DNA from: Lactobacillaceae bacterium
GTDB taxonomy: Bacteria > Bacillota > Bacilli > Lactobacillales > Lactobacillaceae
DNA: 40,576 nucleotides
Assembly (NCBI GenBank): GCA_031289615.1
Contig: JAITPD010000045.1
Location: 1-40,576 of the forward strand
Direction of reading: 5' to 3'
The notes under the pieces were generated by a model. The model did no database searches. It was not told where the DNA came from and saw nothing but the letters and a program-made list of their open reading frames with translations. A program made the position numbers and the translations under genes. Within the stretch, counting starts at the first letter, position 1. Each line of letters starts with the position of its first letter. Shown here one piece after another: positions 31,445 to 39,604 of this stretch.

Positions 31445-32545
31445 TTATTTAACCGGCTTAACCGCACCAAGCTTTGCATCTTTCTCAACTGCTTCAAACA
31501 ATCCGTTCAAATAAGTGGCTCCCAAAGCACGGTCATACAATCCGTAACCAGGACGACCATCGTCACCCCAAATCATTCGACCGTGATCAGGACGAACATA
31601 GCCATCCCAACCAGCTTCAACCAACGCACGAACAACTCCATACATGTCAACTGATCCGGCGCTCGTCAAATGAGCTGATTCGTGGAAGTTCAACTTAGTA
31701 TCATCAGTAAACTTGATATTGCGCATGTGCATGAATGGCACACGATCGCGAGCAGCAAATTCCTTTGTAATCGCAACAACATCGTTCTTAGGATTTGCAC
31801 CCAATGAACCAGTACACAAAGTCAACCCGTTATAAGGATTGTCGACTGCATCCAACATCTTACGCAAATTGTCTTGCGTGTTGATAATCCGTGGCAATCC
31901 AAACAATGAATATGGAGGATCATCAGGGTGAATTGCCATTTTTACATCGGCAGCCTCACAAGTTGGCATGATTGCTTCAAGGAAGTAGACCAAGTTGTCA
32001 AACAAGATTTCATCAGTCACACCTTCGTACTTAGCAAACAAACCTTTGATGTTTGCCAAACGCTCTGGTTCCCAACCAGCCATCGAGAAACCATTTGAAG
32101 CTTCCTCAATGTTTTTAATCAATGTTTCAGCAGACTCTGGCACTTCATCCTTGAAGTAGGCCAAAGCATTTGACCCGTCTGGCAAAGGATAAGCCAAATC
32201 AGTCCGCAACCAGTCAAAGACCGGCATAAAGTTATAACAGATTACCTTTACGCCATACTTACCCAACGTCGTGATAGTCTTCTTGTAGTTCTCGATGTGT
32301 TGATCGCGCAAAGGACCGGCGTTTTTAATATCATCTGAAATGTTCACAGACTCAATTACTTCTGCTTCCAAACCTTCTGCGTGAATCCCCTCAATCAAAG
32401 CTTTAATCTTGTCTTCAGGCCATTCGTCACCAGCTTGCATATCAAACAACGCAGGAACAACCCCACTCATGCCAGGGATTTGCTTAACTTGTTCTAGTGT
32501 AATGGGATCATCATTGAAACCATACCAGCGAAATGTCATCTTCAT
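31445..32545 (-). CDS. uxuA: D-mannonate dehydratase
   Basis: A 366-residue TIM-barrel enzyme turning mannonate into 2-keto-3-deoxygluconate. It opens MKMTFRWYGFNDDPITLEQV, a typical UxuA start. Metal-site and barrel motifs include MAIHPDDPPYSLFGLPRI, LCTGSLGANP, HMRNIKF and RPDHGRMIWGD. Length is normal. GGAGAGA lies upstream of the ATG. It is placed after uxuB with a mini-repeat between them. Confidence 0.95.
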   Translation of the reverse strand: MKMTFRWYGFNDDPITLEQVKQIPGMSGVVPALFDMQAGDEWPEDKIKALIEGIHAEGLEAEVIESVNISDDIKNAGPLRDQHIENYKKTITTLGKYGVKVICYNFMPVFDWLRTDLAYPLPDGSNALAYFKDEVPESAETLIKNIEEASNGFSMAGWEPERLANIKGLFAKYEGVTDEILFDNLVYFLEAIMPTCEAADVKMAIHPDDPPYSLFGLPRIINTQDNLRKMLDAVDNPYNGLTLCTGSLGANPKNDVVAITKEFAARDRVPFMHMRNIKFTDDTKLNFHESAHLTSAGSVDMYGVVRALVEAGWDGYVRPDHGRMIWGDDGRPGYGLYDRALGATYLNGLFEAVEKDAKLGAVKPVK

Positions 32546-32641
32546 CGTTCTATCTCTCCTGTTTCATATTACTTTAACTACACATTGTTATTGTGTGTCA
32601 AAACATCTTGGTTATTTTTCGAATGCGTATTTGCTTTCGAT

Positions 32642-32689
32642 CTTGGCCATTTTTCACTTGCGTTGTATCCTTTTGATAAAATGGCCAAG
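32642..32689. repeat. Mini-copy of the repeat family (12-bp perfect inverted repeat)
   Basis: CTTGGCCATTTT (32642-32653) and AAAATGGCCAAG (32678-32689) are exact inverted repeats. The left one is followed by TCACTTGCG as at the ends of the long copies. It looks like two terminal repeats with the interior lost. It lies between uxuB and uxuA. Confidence 0.65.
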
Positions 32690-32719
32690 TTGTTTCGCGA
32701 ACAATATCGCAACTAATTT

Positions 32720-34195
32720 TTAGACTTCCAAATACTTAGCCAAAGTTTGGCGAATCGCTCCAGGTCCAGCAACTAATTCTGCCACATACCCTTCAATCTT
32801 TTCGCCCAATCCAACACTGTACAAATCTTGTGCAAAAATTGTTTCATCACTCAAAAGTGGTTGCAAGATTGCATGAAGCTCTTCAGCCGAACCATTCCAC
32901 CCCAACTTCAAGTCAGCCAAAATTGCTTGGCTCGACTCTAACTTTGGATCTGGTGACAACGTAATTTTCTCGCCAGCATCATTCACACCAAGCAAGTAAC
33001 GCACCCAACCGGCCAAAACTAATGGCACATACTTCAAATCAGCTGCCGTCAATGGTGCTGCTTCTCCGGCCGCATAGCGTGAAATGTTCTTTCCAAAGCG
33101 AATTGGCAACTTTTGTGAAGTATCTGTTGCAATTCGTTGTGGTGTGTCAGGAATATAAGGATTTGGCAAGCGGTCATTCACCACTGCGTCAATGAAGTCC
33201 TTAGGGTTGATCACCTTTGGATCCACAACAACTTTCATTCCTTCGTTATAGCCGACCTCTTTGATCAACTTAACCATTTGGGCATCCTTCATCATTGAAG
33301 AAATTGAAGGGAATTCCAAAATTGTTCCGTAAATTGCCAAAGCCGTATGCAAAGGATTCAAACACGTGCAGACCTTCATCTCATCAATCTTTTCAACTGT
33401 CGTCTTGTCAGTCAAGATGATTCCACCCTTGTCCAAAGCCGGACGTCCATTAGGGAAATTATCCTCGATGACCAAATAATGCGTTTCCTCAGTGTTAGCA
33501 AAGTAAGCAATATTTGTATTCTTAGCTGAATGCAAAATCGTGGCTTGTTCTGGAGTTGCTTTTCCATCCTTCACCAACAATTCAGCAATTGATGTTGCTG
33601 GATTTGGTGTAATTCGATCAATCATTGACCATGGGAATGAAACCTTTGTCTCATCCGTCAAATACGCCACGAAATCTGGTTCGTTGTATTCCTTAGCAAC
33701 TTCCAAAACGGCAGCTTTCAAGACATCCCCGTTACGTGAGAAGTTATCAGTTGAAACCATTGCAATTGGAAGAGCACCATTCGCAAAACGTTCGTGCAAC
33801 AACTCAGTGTACAGCGCTACTGATGGGCTTGGCTTACCATTTGGCAATGGCTTATAACCCTTTTCAGTAATCGTAATCGTGACGAATTGCAATGAAGGAG
33901 CGCGGAAAATTTCTAGCGCGCGTTCCTTTTGCTCAGGCCCGACGAAGATTGCTTCTGAAACGGCCTTCAAGACTTCTGTATCATATGACCCATCCGCCTT
34001 TAAGGTTACATTCAAAATTTCATTATCATAATGATTGTAAATTTTTTCGATGACTTCTTCGTCCCATGTTTCGGCAACGATGACTCCATTATCTAATTCA
34101 CCTTGTTCTTGTAAATGTTGGGCAATTTCAGCATGGAATCCACGGAACAGATTTCCACCACCAAAATGTAACCATGTTGGATTTGCAACAGTCAT
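32720..34195 (-). CDS. uxuB: Fructuronate reductase (mannitol dehydrogenase family)
   Basis: A 491-residue long-chain polyol dehydrogenase. The N-terminal nucleotide fold starts LHFGGGNLFRGFHAE (about 9-23). The catalytic motif Lys-x5-Asn-x2-His is in KVCTCLNPLHTAL in the middle, and a C-terminal substrate domain follows. Members reduce fructuronate to mannonate or interconvert mannitol and fructose; the flanking uxuA, uxaC and transporter genes decide for fructuronate reductase. It starts 38 bases downstream of the transporter coding end, so it is cotranscribed. Confidence 0.88.
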   Translation of the reverse strand: MTVANPTWLHFGGGNLFRGFHAEIAQHLQEQGELDNGVIVAETWDEEVIEKIYNHYDNEILNVTLKADGSYDTEVLKAVSEAIFVGPEQKERALEIFRAPSLQFVTITITEKGYKPLPNGKPSPSVALYTELLHERFANGALPIAMVSTDNFSRNGDVLKAAVLEVAKEYNEPDFVAYLTDETKVSFPWSMIDRITPNPATSIAELLVKDGKATPEQATILHSAKNTNIAYFANTEETHYLVIEDNFPNGRPALDKGGIILTDKTTVEKIDEMKVCTCLNPLHTALAIYGTILEFPSISSMMKDAQMVKLIKEVGYNEGMKVVVDPKVINPKDFIDAVVNDRLPNPYIPDTPQRIATDTSQKLPIRFGKNISRYAAGEAAPLTAADLKYVPLVLAGWVRYLLGVNDAGEKITLSPDPKLESSQAILADLKLGWNGSAEELHAILQPLLSDETIFAQDLYSVGLGEKIEGYVAELVAGPGAIRQTLAKYLEV

Positions 34196-34249
34196 ATTTT
34201 TATCTTCCTTTTTGATTAATTTTTTAAACAGATTGCGCTGCTAATTTTT

Positions 34250-35800
34250 TTAGTTTTGATCGCTATACTTTTGTTCAGGCCACACCGTTTCATATGGATG
34301 TCCTGTCAATTCTTCAACAACCAACTTGGTCTCTGGAGTAACATCGGCCTTTGACCCACCAGCTTCCAAACGGTTAATTTCTTCCTTCAAAATTTCGTGC
34401 GTTTGACGGTTCAACTTAAATGTCCAAGCAACGATCAACGCAATTACCAACAAAACAACTGGGCCGATAAAGAAAATCAAGGCGATGTTGTTTCGCACAC
34501 CAATACCAGGACGCGTGTTAGTTGAAACATAACCAATCGCTTCAAGCAAAATTCCGACTATATAGGTTGCCAAAGCACCAGTTGACTTACGGAAGAATGT
34601 CATAACGGCGGCATATGTTCCGGCCTTGTCTTCACGGGTCATGATGTGGTCAACGTCTGGAATGAATGGGAACACGTTCCAAGGAGTGAATTCCAATATT
34701 CCACGTGACATTTGGTAAACAATTGTAACAACAATCAAGATCACAAATGGATTGCTGATGTGCAAGAAGTAAGTTGTAACGTACGCGATCATCGAAATAA
34801 TAATTCCGATATATGCCATCTTATAAAGTGTCCGTGGTCCCTTCGTCAACATGATCTTAGCTGCGATCAACGTTGACAAAATTCCAAAGACTGCCATTGC
34901 ATTCAAGACCCAAGGGATATTGTCCTTTAATTGCATTGAGATCACGATGAACGTTGGCAACAAAGTAGCATAGAAGTCTTTACCCGTAAATGAGAAAATA
35001 TAAACTAACAAATGCTTCCGGAATGACTTGTTCTTGAAAGTTTCAGCATAATCATGCACTGTTTCCTTCAAGAATCCGCCAAGTGACAACTTTGGACGAG
35101 CATCCAATTCTTCAACGAACTCATCCGTCAAAGCGCGCTCCCAAGTTGTGCGGTATGAAATGAAGATTGCAACAACGAACAAGATTGTCCAGAAAATTCC
35201 AGCTAACAAGTACGCATTTTTCTTAGCTTCTTCTGATGGCAAAGATTGTAGAAAGGCCAAGATGAAGAAAACAATTGACGTTCCAGTAGCTGAGATGAAC
35301 ATCCGTGAACCTGACAAAATAGTTCGCTTTGAGTAATCATCAGTCATTTCAGTAGGAAGTGTTTCCCATGGAATCAAAATCATTCCAACAAATATTTCAG
35401 TTAATGAATAAACGATTAAGTAGTAAATGAAGTCGTGCCCTGGTCCAAAGACTGAAGTAGCTGGCACCCAAAAACTTAAGAATGAAATTGCAAACCCAAA
35501 CATTCCAACTAACATCCAGAAATGTCGGCGCCCAAACTTCTTACCGAGCTTTGTCTTATAGAAGCCATCAGTGATCGCTCCAAACAACAATGAGAAAATC
35601 GCATCAACGATTCGGGCAATACCTGTAATAGCACCAGCCATCGCAGGGTTCAATCCAACTGATAATGTAAGATATGCAAAGATTACGCCGGAAACGATGT
35701 TATTCCATCCGCCTCCCATCAAGTCAGTCAAACCGTATTCGATTCCACGGCCGACATTGATGTCTTTGGGCGTATATACCCAATTCTTTTTCTGTTCCAT
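34250..35800 (-). CDS. Glycoside-pentoside-hexuronide (GPH) transporter, probably glucuronide/glucuronate
   Basis: A 516-residue, 12-helix MFS-type cation symporter. GPH features include the cytoplasmic loop DGFYKTKLGKKFGRRHFWML (about 80-100) and IPWETLPTEMTDDYSKRT (about 145-162). Relatives UidB and YihO carry uronides and sugars. As the first gene of the glucuronate cluster it most likely imports glucuronate or a glucuronide; no beta-glucuronidase is in the window, favouring the free acid. The ATG at 35798-35800 is chosen over an upstream GTG. Confidence 0.88.
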   Translation of the reverse strand: MEQKKNWVYTPKDINVGRGIEYGLTDLMGGGWNNIVSGVIFAYLTLSVGLNPAMAGAITGIARIVDAIFSLLFGAITDGFYKTKLGKKFGRRHFWMLVGMFGFAISFLSFWVPATSVFGPGHDFIYYLIVYSLTEIFVGMILIPWETLPTEMTDDYSKRTILSGSRMFISATGTSIVFFILAFLQSLPSEEAKKNAYLLAGIFWTILFVVAIFISYRTTWERALTDEFVEELDARPKLSLGGFLKETVHDYAETFKNKSFRKHLLVYIFSFTGKDFYATLLPTFIVISMQLKDNIPWVLNAMAVFGILSTLIAAKIMLTKGPRTLYKMAYIGIIISMIAYVTTYFLHISNPFVILIVVTIVYQMSRGILEFTPWNVFPFIPDVDHIMTREDKAGTYAAVMTFFRKSTGALATYIVGILLEAIGYVSTNTRPGIGVRNNIALIFFIGPVVLLVIALIVAWTFKLNRQTHEILKEEINRLEAGGSKADVTPETKLVVEELTGHPYETVWPEQKYSDQN

Positions 35801-35834
35801 CTCTTTTAAACCCACCTAAATTTTTTTGTTCAAC

Positions 35835-35901
35835 AAGTGGCATGCCACTTTTGACATAATTAAATATACCATATCATTTATTAATTTGGAACCGTTTTCA
35901 A
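35835..35901 (-). promoter_or_regulatory. Promoter, cre box and operator of the glucuronate cluster
   Basis: On the minus strand TTCCAA (35886-35891), 17 bases, TATATT (35863-35868). A cre-like box TTGAAAACGGTTCCA (35887-35901, one mismatch) overlaps the -35, predicting CcpA repression. AAGTGGCATGCCACTT (35835-35850) is a perfect 16-bp palindrome just after the expected start point, a good candidate operator for the cluster's GntR-type regulator. Confidence 0.65.
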
Positions 35902-36327
35902 CAAACATATTGTGACTTAATGTTTTTGTAATATTTGATTAAAATGGTTGAAATAGATTATCTGCTTTTTCAGAATCATTAGCTGTGATACGATTTTTCT
36001 TCCTACGCTGCGCTGTTTAATGCTATTTATTGGCTGGATGGTTGTTGGTGATGAAAAAATAATCACGTCGTTAAATAGGCTGGTTTAGTGTTTCCGGTTT
36101 GTTATGTAACAAAATGTTGAATTTTTCACATTGATTTTGTTAAGAGAAATTGTAAGGTTACGCGCTAATTAAAACCACACAGATTCTGTGTGGCTAGTGT
36201 GTTTACGAATAATCCCTGCCATATTAGGGCCTCCCCTATAAAACAAATTAGCCAATTTATGTTTAGTAAGTGTAAGCTCAATCCCTACAAAAGTCAAAGT
36301 TTCTTATTATTTTAACGTTAGGTGCCA
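35902..36327. other. Intergenic stretch without a gene
   Basis: No ORF with a convincing ribosome binding site was seen. CCACACAG/CTGTGTGG (36175-36193) with TTTT on the minus strand, and CCCT...AGGG near 36215-36235, are possible terminators for the ATPase transcript ending at 36328. Confidence 0.5.
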
Positions 36328-37392
36328 TCAATCATAAGTGTAATCCAAGAACTCTTTAAAATATGGAAGCTTAAAGCTAACCATTCCTTGCCCGCTTTTC
36401 TCCGTAATCCCCCAGTGATTCAAGCAAGCTTTACGTACTTTCACTTGATTAATAGATCCTTTCAGCACACACTTTAAATAACTAGTTGCTACATCTTTCC
36501 CACCACAATCATTAATTGCAAAGACCAACTCACGATCTTCTTGTGATAGGTCACTCATCACCTTTGAATAAACAGCTTCGTATAAGTTCATTTTTGCGAA
36601 GACAATTGCTGCTTCAATCTCAACATCTTTGACTAAATTGGTTGTATGTTCCCAAAGACAGTGCCCTATTAACTGATACAAATACGGGTAGCCAGCCGAC
36701 GCTTCTGCCATCCTGAACGCTTGTTTTTCTTTCAAGCCTAGACCTTTAAACAGATTTAAATATAAATCTACAATTGTAGCTAGATTTAAAGGTTGTAATT
36801 TTATTCTATTTGCTCTTAATAAAAAAGTTAACGATTCATCATTTAAAACTGCATCAATCGAAGAAGGAAGACCAGCAGCTGCCACTACAATCGGCAACTC
36901 ATCAATACAATACATTAAATATGATGCAAAAAAAGTCCGTAACTGTGCTGTAATGTTTTGAACCTCATCAATTAAAATTACAACCGTTTTATTTGCACGA
37001 TCCACGCGCTGCAATAACGTTTCAAAATCATACTGAAAAGATCCGTGCGTTTCTTGATCGCAAAATTTAAAATTCAGACCCGGAAGTGCAAAATTTAATT
37101 CTTTAAGTTCTGAAGAAATGCTCAGTTCTTTCTCCACACCAGTCATAATATTATCCAAAAGATCTTCATTTGAAGAAAGTTTAACCGGAATTATATTTGG
37201 GATTTTTTCTAATTGCTTGTCGAGATATGATAACAAACTAGTTTTACCTGAACCACGCATTCCAACTACAAAAGTTGTCCGCAACTGACTGTTTTCATCA
37301 TTAGTTGCACTTATTAAATTATTCAAAATAACATCGTCGCTAATAAAACTTGCCTTGTTATAATCAAATGCAATATTAAACGGATTATTCAT
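36328..37392 (-). CDS. AAA-type ATPase of unknown role
   Basis: A 354-residue P-loop ATPase. Walker A GMRGSGKT is at 44-51, Walker B VVILIDEVQN has Asp143-Glu144, and FFASYLMYC and VVAAAGLPSSID follow as sensor-region strands. The C-terminal third (about 260-354) looks like a winged-helix-type tail (YLKCVLKGSINQVKVRKACL). This layout is that of Orc1/Cdc6-like or MalT/STAND-like bacterial ATPases that act with a partner. It begins 19 bases after the small membrane protein gene, with GAGAGGAG before the ATG at 37390-37392, so the two are cotranscribed. Membrane association through that partner is a reasonable guess. The function is not known to me. Confidence 0.72.
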   Translation of the reverse strand: MNNPFNIAFDYNKASFISDDVILNNLISATNDENSQLRTTFVVGMRGSGKTSLLSYLDKQLEKIPNIIPVKLSSNEDLLDNIMTGVEKELSISSELKELNFALPGLNFKFCDQETHGSFQYDFETLLQRVDRANKTVVILIDEVQNITAQLRTFFASYLMYCIDELPIVVAAAGLPSSIDAVLNDESLTFLLRANRIKLQPLNLATIVDLYLNLFKGLGLKEKQAFRMAEASAGYPYLYQLIGHCLWEHTTNLVKDVEIEAAIVFAKMNLYEAVYSKVMSDLSQEDRELVFAINDCGGKDVATSYLKCVLKGSINQVKVRKACLNHWGITEKSGQGMVSFKLPYFKEFLDYTYD

Positions 37393-37411
37393 CTGTTCCA
37401 CTCCTCTCAAA

Positions 37412-37921
37412 TTAAACCAACAACTGTGCAAATGACGGCAGTACGCTCACCAAGAAAACTATAATACTCAAAACAACACACCCTCTGACATCCTCCTTCT
37501 TTGTTAAGTGGTAATAACCTAAGCTTAAAATCAACATCTGAGCAACTGCCGAAACTTGTGGTAGATCAATCTTAAACAAAAACATCGTGATAATCGCAAC
37601 AGCATTTCCAATCCCAATTGCCAGCACAAGCGAAATAAAAAGTGCTTCCAAGTCACGCTTTGGCGCAAAAATCCGCAATAATAACCAATCAATTAAGTAG
37701 ATAAATATAAATCCGATAATTGAAAAAGCCAGAGTTGATCCGATCTGAGACATCATTAATTGTTTTTCCGGAATCTGCATCATCTTGCTTAAATTAGCGA
37801 GTTGCATTTGTTTGGGCAAGAATGGCAACGATACTAAATAGGCAATGATGTTTGACAATGGCACAATGCTGAAAAGTAGCATTGATAAATACCATGGCAA
37901 TTTTTCCTTATTTTGTTTCAT
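37412..37921 (-). CDS. Uncharacterised membrane protein, paralogue of 20470-20976
   Basis: A 169-residue protein with about five hydrophobic segments, starting after GGGGGG. It shares the central APKRDLEALFISLVLAIGIGN segment and the LPWYxSxxxFSxVPLS start with the copy 17 kb away. Residues conserved between the copies cluster at the cytoplasmic-looking N-terminus and this loop. Unlike that copy, it is in an operon with an AAA-type ATPase. No named family could be assigned. Confidence 0.75.
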   Translation of the reverse strand: MKQNKEKLPWYLSMLLFSIVPLSNIIAYLVSLPFLPKQMQLANLSKMMQIPEKQLMMSQIGSTLAFSIIGFIFIYLIDWLLLRIFAPKRDLEALFISLVLAIGIGNAVAIITMFLFKIDLPQVSAVAQMLILSLGYYHLTKKEDVRGCVVLSIIVFLVSVLPSFAQLLV

Positions 37922-37999
37922 AAGCCCCCCGCTTTGTTATACGTTGAATAATTCAGTATTTAACACCAATGAAAAATTCGTTCAGTTTATCCATTTCCA

Positions 38000-38029
38000 T
38001 TGACAAAGTATTAAACTTTGTACTATAAT
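38000..38029 (+). promoter_or_regulatory. Strong promoter with internal operator-like palindrome
   Basis: TTGACA (38000-38005), 18 bases, TATAAT (38024-38029). The spacer and -35 contain ACAAAGT-N5-ACTTTGT (38003-38021), a perfect inverted repeat well placed for an XRE-type repressor. The next 200 bases to the XRE gene hold a GGCGT...ACGCC hairpin (38041-38059) and a second promoter. A small RNA here is possible but not shown. Confidence 0.55.
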
Positions 38030-38120
38030 TTTATACATAAAGGCGTCTTTAAAAACGCCACCCCGTCCGTATTTTAATCTCCTGCAAGCTATTTAATTAC
38101 GGATAAATATTTTAAAAACA

Positions 38121-38149
38121 TTGTAAAAAACGGGTATGTTTAATATAAT
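38121..38149 (+). promoter_or_regulatory. Promoter of the XRE regulator gene
   Basis: TTGTAA (38121-38126), 17 bases, TATAAT (38144-38149), about 80 bases before the start codon. Confidence 0.6.
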
Positions 38150-38230
38150 AGATTAAGTATAATCGTTTGTCAATATAACAAAAGATTTTATTTAGTACTA
38201 ATTAATTACATACCTTTATGAGGTATAGAA

Positions 38231-38590
38231 ATGAATGTTGTAGACAGAATTAAAGAGACCGCTAAGAAGCAGTCTCTCACCCTTTTAACTGTTTCCGAGC
38301 GCTCTGGTTTGGGCGAAAAAACAATCTATCAATGGAACAAGCACAGCCCTAAGTTGGCGACTCTGCAAAAGGTCGCTGATGTTTTGAACGTTTCGGTCGA
38401 TTATTTACTTGGCAATACTGATGATATGCACAGCAATACGCGCAATGCCGGCCAATCAACGGAAATCGATCTTGATGATGCTTTGCACGATAAAGGAGTC
38501 GTGATGCGTTTTAATGGAAAAGAACTCTCAACAAAAGCGAAGAAAGGCATTTTGGATATTATCAATTTGGTCGATGGTGACGAGGAATAA
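38231..38590 (+). CDS. XRE-family helix-turn-helix regulator
   Basis: A 119-residue Cro/CI-type protein. The helix-turn-helix covers about 5-60: LTLLTVSERSGLGEKTIYQW then TLQKVADVLNVSVDYLLGNT. The C-terminal half is acidic and helical, as in small phage or integrative-element repressors. It is preceded by GAGG and followed after 3 bases by a gene for an HExxH metalloprotease, the standard repressor / anti-repressor protease pair. No integrase or phage structural gene is in the window, so it is either a remnant or a stand-alone stress switch. Confidence 0.85.
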   Translation: MNVVDRIKETAKKQSLTLLTVSERSGLGEKTIYQWNKHSPKLATLQKVADVLNVSVDYLLGNTDDMHSNTRNAGQSTEIDLDDALHDKGVVMRFNGKELSTKAKKGILDIINLVDGDEE

Positions 38591-38593
38591 TAT

Positions 38594-39016
38594 ATGGACA
38601 ATCTTCAAACGGTGGACGAACTTTTAGACCGGCTGATTACCGAAAATCAGGTTGGTTTGTATTACGATAGTTGGCTGAAAACAGATCCTGACATTGTGAT
38701 GCTTAGAAATCGGAACCCGTTAATTATTATTAATAGAAATTTCAACACTAAAATACCGATCACATATAGAAAAGCTCATGAGCTTGCGCATATTTTATAT
38801 GGAACCCTTGAAAACAACGAACTTTATGAATTTTCACCACAGCTTTTGCAAAAAGAGGAAGTCGTTGCCAATCATGGTGCCGTTTCTATTTTGTGCGAAC
38901 TGATTTACTCTGGTATGCCAATGGAAGAACGTAATTGGGCAAAATTTATGAATGCTTTTTGTCTACCAGATGCGTATCAAGGTGTGGTTAAAGATACGAT
39001 TGAATTAGTTCGCTAA
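38594..39016 (+). CDS. ImmA/IrrE-type metalloprotease
   Basis: A 140-residue protein with zinc motif His62-Glu63-LA-His66 (KAHELAHILYG) and a third ligand candidate Glu89 in EEVVAN, matching ImmA/IrrE proteases that cut XRE-family repressors under stress. It begins 3 bases after the XRE stop. The sequence suits cleavage or inactivation of the upstream repressor (family knowledge plus context). Confidence 0.85.
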   Translation: MDNLQTVDELLDRLITENQVGLYYDSWLKTDPDIVMLRNRNPLIIINRNFNTKIPITYRKAHELAHILYGTLENNELYEFSPQLLQKEEVVANHGAVSILCELIYSGMPMEERNWAKFMNAFCLPDAYQGVVKDTIELVR

Positions 39017-39033
39017 TTTTTTGAATAAACAAA

Positions 39034-39074
39034 AGCCCTCCAGCGTGAGATTTCTCAGCTAAAGAGCAATTTTT
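39034..39074. terminator. Bidirectional terminator between convergent genes
   Basis: A long imperfect stem (GCCCTCCAGCG...GAGA with TCTCAGCTAAAGAGC, several GU pairs) is flanked by TTTTT on the plus strand and TTTTG on the minus strand. It serves the protease gene and the LURP-one gene. Confidence 0.7.
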
Positions 39075-39096
39075 AGTGAATTTTGACTACCTATCT

Positions 39097-39585
39097 TTAG
39101 TTATTATGGCCACTCTCTTCATCTTTCAAGAAATTAATCGCAATGACCAGCCCTAGAATTATTTCAGTGTACGCCTCATCCTCAATTGCAACGTCGTAAG
39201 TATTCATCACCGAAATCCAGCGCTTATCAACAACGGCAATTTCTTTATTACCTTTAGTCACGCTGAAATTCATATCCAGCCAACTACCCTGAATCTCTAA
39301 TCCCATTGCATTAATGTCGTATTTTGCTCGTATCACCGACAAACGTTTTTTAATCACAGCAACTTCTTTATTTTGACTAGAAACCACAAAAGTAGGCAAG
39401 AATGAAATCATCTTTTTTGTGATTCGCATACGCTCGTGACCAGACGCATCGCTCAAAGTAAACTGCTTTGGAATATGCACCAGCGATCCCTTAACAAGAT
39501 AGGCATCATTCCCTTGCGCATCCGTAATCGTTGAAGAGCCCCGCATTGATAAGAAATTTTGTTTAACTGTATAATGAACTGTCAT
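39097..39585 (-). CDS. LURP-one-related (YxjI-like) protein
   Basis: A 162-residue protein of the tubby-like LURP-one fold: alternating beta segments such as FLSMRGSSTITDAQGN, YLVKGSLVHIPKQFTLSDASG and IRAKYDINAMGLEIQGSWLDMNF. Family members may bind membrane lipids; the biochemical role is unknown. It lies 19 bases beyond the queH start-side neighbour and ends at a shared terminator. It is probably cotranscribed with queH, though no functional link is evident. Confidence 0.82.
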   Translation of the reverse strand: MTVHYTVKQNFLSMRGSSTITDAQGNDAYLVKGSLVHIPKQFTLSDASGHERMRITKKMISFLPTFVVSSQNKEVAVIKKRLSVIRAKYDINAMGLEIQGSWLDMNFSVTKGNKEIAVVDKRWISVMNTYDVAIEDEAYTEIILGLVIAINFLKDEESGHNN

Positions 39586-39604
39586 TTTATTTCACCAATC
39601 CCGC

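Noticed and set aside
38231-39016. Prophage or integrative element
   Set aside because: Only a repressor and a protease are seen; no integrase, replication or structural genes or attachment repeats in the window.
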